This document shows positions 51,691-55,167 of a stretch of DNA of 55,167 nt, piece by piece. The position numbers and the translations under genes are program-made. The first letter of the stretch is position 1; each line of letters starts with the position of its first letter. The notes beneath the pieces were generated by a model that worked only from the letters and a program-made list of their open reading frames with translations, did no database searches and had not been told where the DNA came from. The DNA is from Acidobacteriota bacterium (GTDB lineage Bacteria; Acidobacteriota; Blastocatellia; UBA7656), in assembly GCA_016201275.1 (NCBI GenBank), contig JACQDB010000054.1:1-55167 (forward strand), read 5' to 3'.

Positions 51691-54507
51691 ATGGCGAGTA
51701 ATGTGACCAAAGACCTTGAAGGCAGTTACGCTTTGCGTTTGTCGTGGCGTTACCGCGAGGTTGATTTTCTGGGGCTGCCGCACTTGAAAGATAATCGCCC
51801 GGTGCGCCTGGAAAATATCTATGTGCCGTTGCGTCTGGCCTGGGAGATGCACAATCGTCGCGACAAAGAGAAAACATTTTTCGTTCCCAAAGCCTTGCAG
51901 GAGAGCCGCCACCTGGTAGTTCTGGGCGATCCCGGCAGCGGCAAATCCACACTCGTCAAAGTCCTGACGCACGCCTTTGGACAATCGGCCAGCAGTGCTT
52001 TCAAACGTATGTTCGGCGAATTGTTGCCCGTGCCGATTATTCTGCGCGATTACAAAGTGCGGCGCTGGAACTCGCCCGAAGAGATGTTGAGCGATTTCAT
52101 CCGAACCCTTGATGCAGAAATCCGCGACGAAATCACACCGGAATGGTTGCTCGACCATCTACGCGGCGGGCGCGGCTTTCTGTTGATTGACGGCTTGGAT
52201 GAAGTCGGCAGCGTCACCGACCGCAAACAGTTACGCGATAAAGTTGTGCGCCCGTTGCTCGCCCAGATGCCGGACAGCCTGGCGCTGTTGACCAGTCGCC
52301 TGGTCGGTTATGAAGAAGCGCCGTTTGAAGGCTATGTGGATCTGAAAAAATATCCGCTCGAAGCGCCGTATCGCGGGTTGCCGCCGACGATTCGGCGTTG
52401 TTATGTAGCGCCGTTTAGCGATGAAGACATCGAACAATTCATCGTGCGCTGGTACAAGGTGCGCGAAGCCCATTCCGACAGACAGCGCGAAGGCATCGAA
52501 TCGTTCAAACGCGCTCTGCATCAAAACGACCGCGTCAGACGCCTGGCCGACAATCCGCAGCTTTTAACCTTGATGGCGCTGGTGCATCGCGTGACGGCGA
52601 ATCTGCCATCGGGGCGCGTCAAATTGTATGACAAGATTGTGGAAGCCTATCTGGAAACCATTTCGGTTTATCGCAAGATGAGTGTGCCGGCGACGCTCGA
52701 TGAAATGAAACGCTGGCTGGCAAAAGTCGGCTGGGAGATGCAGGAGCGCCGCGATGAACAGGAGGCCGAAGAGTTGTTGGTGCATCGTGACGAGGTGTTG
52801 CGGTGGTTGACCGACGCGATTACCAGAGAGCGCGGCGCAAGTGGGGCGCTCGAAGATGCCGAAAAATTTTTGGACTATGTAGCGCGGCGTGCCGGTTTAT
52901 TGATCCCGCGAGGCCAGGACACGGAAGGGAAAGATCTGTTCGCCTTTGTGCATTTGACCTTTCAGGAATATTTCGCGGCGTTCGAGTTACGCGGCAGAGT
53001 GCGGCGGTTCGATTCATTGGCGCAGGATTGTGTGGAACGGGTGACCAAACCCCACTGGCACGAAACCCTGAATATTCTTTTTGAAATGCTCAACGAGTTT
53101 CCCGGCGCTTGCGATGATTTATTCGATGTGATGGTGAAACAAACTGCGAGCCTTCCCAAAAAAAGAAGGAGCACAGCGGAATTTTTCTCGGCGTTGTTGC
53201 TGGATGAACAGAACGGCCTCAGTGATAAAAAGCAGAGAGCGGCTGCCGATTTTACGCTGGCTTCGGTCTGCGAAAATTACGACGATGCCATTATCAAGAA
53301 CCTGCGCGATTTGGAACCGGAGCCAAAGAAAACGCTGGTGAGCGATTGGTTTGACAGCAAGCTGCGAGAGGCGACGGCGAACGGGTTTAGCAAATATTTC
53401 TTTCTGGTTGGAGCAGAGTTGTTTGCAGATTGGCATATCCGTTTGAGCGAGTGGATTGAGAGCGGTGATTATCGGGAGCCTGATAAGCTGCAAGTCGCGG
53501 AAATCGCCTTGATTGGTGCGTGCGATGCCGATACCTCTCGCAAGTTTTGCCCGTGGGCGGTCGAGCATTTGCCATTGGATATGTGGTTGCGGCGAATATC
53601 CTTTTGGACCGGACACAGTTTAAGCTTGGCGGATATTTATCGCCAGGAGATTTATGCGACCTATGACGATACCATTCGGCAGCACTTATTTATTGAAGCA
53701 AGCGTTGCCGCAGCCTTTGTTATATCACAATTACTCAGAACAGTAGTTGCTTTCTTAAGGAGTGCTCTGGCTCGCGGTTTGGCCCGCACTCTAGCTCGCG
53801 ATCTGGAACGCGACCTGGATCGCGCTCTGGCTATTGATCTAGATGGCACTCTGGTTCGCGCTCTGGCACACGCTCTGGAGCGAGTTCTGGATCGCGCTCT
53901 GGTTCGCGCTTTGGATCCCGCTCTAGCTCTCGATCTAGCTTTTTATCTTCATGACGGTCAGGCTCTCCATCTGGATCGCGCTCTAAATGCAGTAGCGCCG
54001 CGTCCTGAGTTGAAACTCGACAAAGCCGGAATCACCTCAACCTTCGCGCTGTCCGAATGGATATTCTTTGCGCCGGATGACTTCGATAAAGAAGGCGCTA
54101 CGCTCATCAAAGAGCTAACCAAACTTGCACAAGCGCCGGATGATTGGACACGACTGCTGGCCATCTCTGCATTGCTTTCGCTGGGCTATGGCACGCCGGA
54201 ATTGTGCGGCGAGCGCAACGCTCTGCTTGAAAAAGGTATCAAGCGCAGCCCGCAATTTACCTTTCCCGCTGCTCTCCATCCCGAAACCGAAACCACAGAG
54301 TTTCGCAACCAGTTGCCGGAACTTTTTGACATCATCTTCCTGCACAATCCCGATGACCCGTGGCTGCGCCCGGAACTCTTTGACCCGGCGCGACCGGAAG
54401 CGAAATACTTTCTCGTCAAGCCGCGCGAGTTCTTCATCCTTGCCGCCGAAGCGCTCGACCCCGAAGGCGAAACCGAGTTGACCGCGTGGCGCAAAAAACA
54501 AAGCTGA
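51691..54507 (+). CDS. NACHT-domain NTPase with tetrapeptide-repeat C-terminal region
   Basis: The 938-aa product has a short N-terminal segment and then a NACHT module: Walker A VLGDPGSGKSTLVK (about 77-90), Walker B GFLLIDGLDEVG (about 162-173), SLALLTSRLVGYEE as sensor 1 and the downstream RRLADNPQLLTLMAL. After the NTPase comes FVHLTFQEYFAAFELRG (about 420), typical of NACHT proteins. Helical repeats follow. Residues about 691-766 consist of x-L-x-R tetrapeptides from a 12-bp DNA repeat. Bacterial NACHT proteins include antiphage sensors. There is no recognisable effector domain at either end; the upstream KAP gene may be the partner. Confidence 0.9.
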   Translation: MASNVTKDLEGSYALRLSWRYREVDFLGLPHLKDNRPVRLENIYVPLRLAWEMHNRRDKEKTFFVPKALQESRHLVVLGDPGSGKSTLVKVLTHAFGQSASSAFKRMFGELLPVPIILRDYKVRRWNSPEEMLSDFIRTLDAEIRDEITPEWLLDHLRGGRGFLLIDGLDEVGSVTDRKQLRDKVVRPLLAQMPDSLALLTSRLVGYEEAPFEGYVDLKKYPLEAPYRGLPPTIRRCYVAPFSDEDIEQFIVRWYKVREAHSDRQREGIESFKRALHQNDRVRRLADNPQLLTLMALVHRVTANLPSGRVKLYDKIVEAYLETISVYRKMSVPATLDEMKRWLAKVGWEMQERRDEQEAEELLVHRDEVLRWLTDAITRERGASGALEDAEKFLDYVARRAGLLIPRGQDTEGKDLFAFVHLTFQEYFAAFELRGRVRRFDSLAQDCVERVTKPHWHETLNILFEMLNEFPGACDDLFDVMVKQTASLPKKRRSTAEFFSALLLDEQNGLSDKKQRAAADFTLASVCENYDDAIIKNLRDLEPEPKKTLVSDWFDSKLREATANGFSKYFFLVGAELFADWHIRLSEWIESGDYREPDKLQVAEIALIGACDADTSRKFCPWAVEHLPLDMWLRRISFWTGHSLSLADIYRQEIYATYDDTIRQHLFIEASVAAAFVISQLLRTVVAFLRSALARGLARTLARDLERDLDRALAIDLDGTLVRALAHALERVLDRALVRALDPALALDLAFYLHDGQALHLDRALNAVAPRPELKLDKAGITSTFALSEWIFFAPDDFDKEGATLIKELTKLAQAPDDWTRLLAISALLSLGYGTPELCGERNALLEKGIKRSPQFTFPAALHPETETTEFRNQLPELFDIIFLHNPDDPWLRPELFDPARPEAKYFLVKPREFFILAAEALDPEGETELTAWRKKQS
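53765..53985 (+). repeat. 12-bp minisatellite inside the NACHT gene
   Basis: About 18 degenerate units of GCTCTGGCTCGC type run through this stretch, all in frame. They encode ALAR, GLAR, TLAR, DLER, DLDR, ALVR and similar tetrapeptides. The repeat is DNA-level, as codon use is nearly constant. Confidence 0.85.
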
Positions 54508-54639
54508 AACAGAAATCTCGAAGAAGGGGCTTCGCATTGATGATGAGCGACAAAGCCTTCATAACGGGTGATAGCATAAGTTGCACCGGGCTATTGAATC
54601 ATGCCCTTTCAGGGCAATGACGTTAAGTTAAGAAAAACT

Positions 54640-54670
54640 GTACCGCAGACTGTCTAGTCTGCGGCTGACA
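54640..54670. repeat. family C palindrome, single arm
   Basis: GTACCGCAGACTGTCTAGTC continues to CTGCGGCTGACAG, matching the left arm of the element at 34148-34248. The right arm is absent here. Confidence 0.75.
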
Positions 54671-54796
54671 GCAGCGAGCTAAGTGAGTAGCCAAAAGTTA
54701 TGTCAATCAAGATTTTATTTTAGCCTGTATTTATTAACCGATTGACAATTATTTTGTCACTACCCAGCTTGGTTGAAAATTGCTGATCGCTTCGTT

Positions 54797-54966
54797 TTTG
54801 CGCCAGAGGCGCACAGGAGAGTAACCCGTGGTAGCGCCACGGGAATTCGTTTTTACGCCAGAGGCGCAGAGGAGATTAGCCCGTGGTGAAGCCACGGGAA
54901 GGTGCAGGCGGCTTGGCGGTCGCGCTCTGACAGAGCGCCGGAGGCTGGCGGCATCTCCTGCACCCT
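54797..54966. repeat. family E repeats, tandem short unit plus long unit
   Basis: A CGTTTTTGCGCCAGAGGCGC unit is followed by a second CGTTTTTACGCCAGAGGCGC unit, each running into a CCCGTGG...CCACGGG hairpin. The second unit continues to about 54966 and matches, in reverse, 28237-28358. The frame that crosses it is not a gene. Confidence 0.7.
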
Positions 54967-55094
54967 TTCAGGGCGCGCAGCCTCTGCCCAACGTGGTTCC
55001 AGTGCCTGTAGCACTGGCTACTCTCCTACACCCCTGCGGGGCAAAGCTTACTTTTACCCATAAGTCAGAACTTCATCAACTGCGATAGTTTTTT

Positions 55095-55142
55095 AGCCCG
55101 CGAAGTGGGCGATAGCATATAGCCCAGTGCGTCAGCGCTGGG
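55095..55142. repeat. family D double hairpin
   Basis: AGCCCGCGAAGTGGGCGATA then AGCCCAGTGCGTCAGCGCTG and GG form two adjacent hairpins. The same pair occurs at 4238-4285 inside the MITE-like element, about 50 kb away. Confidence 0.75.
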
Positions 55143-55167
55143 TAAATGCGAAACCATCTCTCGCTAG

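Noticed and set aside
54828-55088. 86-aa frame at the right end of the window
   Set aside because: It is made of family E and related palindromes and reads hairpin DNA; composition is not protein-like.

Overview
The window is a gene-dense, moderately GC-rich bacterial chromosome segment. LptE/holA, a Rieske protein with a Tat-like anchor and a predicted lipoprotein point to a Gram-negative cell. The DUF1800/DUF1501 pair, HYR-rich giant surface protein, glycine-zipper protein and solitary metabolic genes resemble Acidobacteriota of class Blastocatellia. That assignment is an inference from gene content; no rRNA or tRNA gene was seen.

Layout. 1-7.7 kb: a NrdD-like protein that lacks the catalytic residues, purN, a glycine-zipper exported protein, rpsT, the lptE-holA operon and a small two-gene operon with a 53-aa membrane peptide. 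7.8-15.1 kb: a LytS/LytTR two-component pair, hsp20, PEP carboxylase and pyrK-pyrD. 15.5-28.1 kb: two GNATs around a DUF6916-like gene, a Tat-exported DUF6916-like protein, three consecutive phage-tail-collar (microcystin-dependent) proteins behind a clear promoter, and a 2562-aa HYR/beta-helix/LamG surface protein. 28.5-32.8 kb: a membrane protein bounded by 79-bp direct repeats, an EEP hydrolase, a cardiolipin-synthase-like PLD enzyme and an esterase. 33-41.1 kb: a nitrate-reduction island (membrane subunit, NapA/NasA-type Mo enzyme, four-cluster ferredoxin subunit, Rieske protein, small membrane protein, NarK-like transporter), a divergent CRP/FNR-family regulator and a Ric (YtfE) iron-sulfur repair protein. 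Two TGAC-N4-GTCA boxes sit at the same distance from a TACACT -10 element in front of the first and last of these transcripts, so this looks like one regulon.

41.7-44.9 kb: the DUF1800/DUF1501 pair and a small protein. 45-49.9 kb: a fractured dnaE. The replicative polymerase is encoded as two ORFs that end and begin in split-intein halves (IntN 114 aa, IntC 40 aa), and a free-standing LAGLIDADG endonuclease gene with its own ribosome-binding site lies between them, overlapping both. 50.2-54.5 kb: a KAP P-loop NTPase followed by a NACHT NTPase whose C-terminal part carries a 12-bp/4-aa minisatellite; the pair is a candidate defence system.

The intergenic DNA is rich in palindromic elements. 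I distinguish six families (A-F below), several with terminal inverted repeats, some found in copies tens of kb apart.

Most interesting items: the three-piece dnaE/split intein/homing endonuclease locus, the KAP-NACHT pair with its tetrapeptide minisatellite, the catalytically stripped NrdD homologue, the promoter pair of the nitrate/NO regulon, and the GNAT/DUF6916/tail-collar/HYR cassette.
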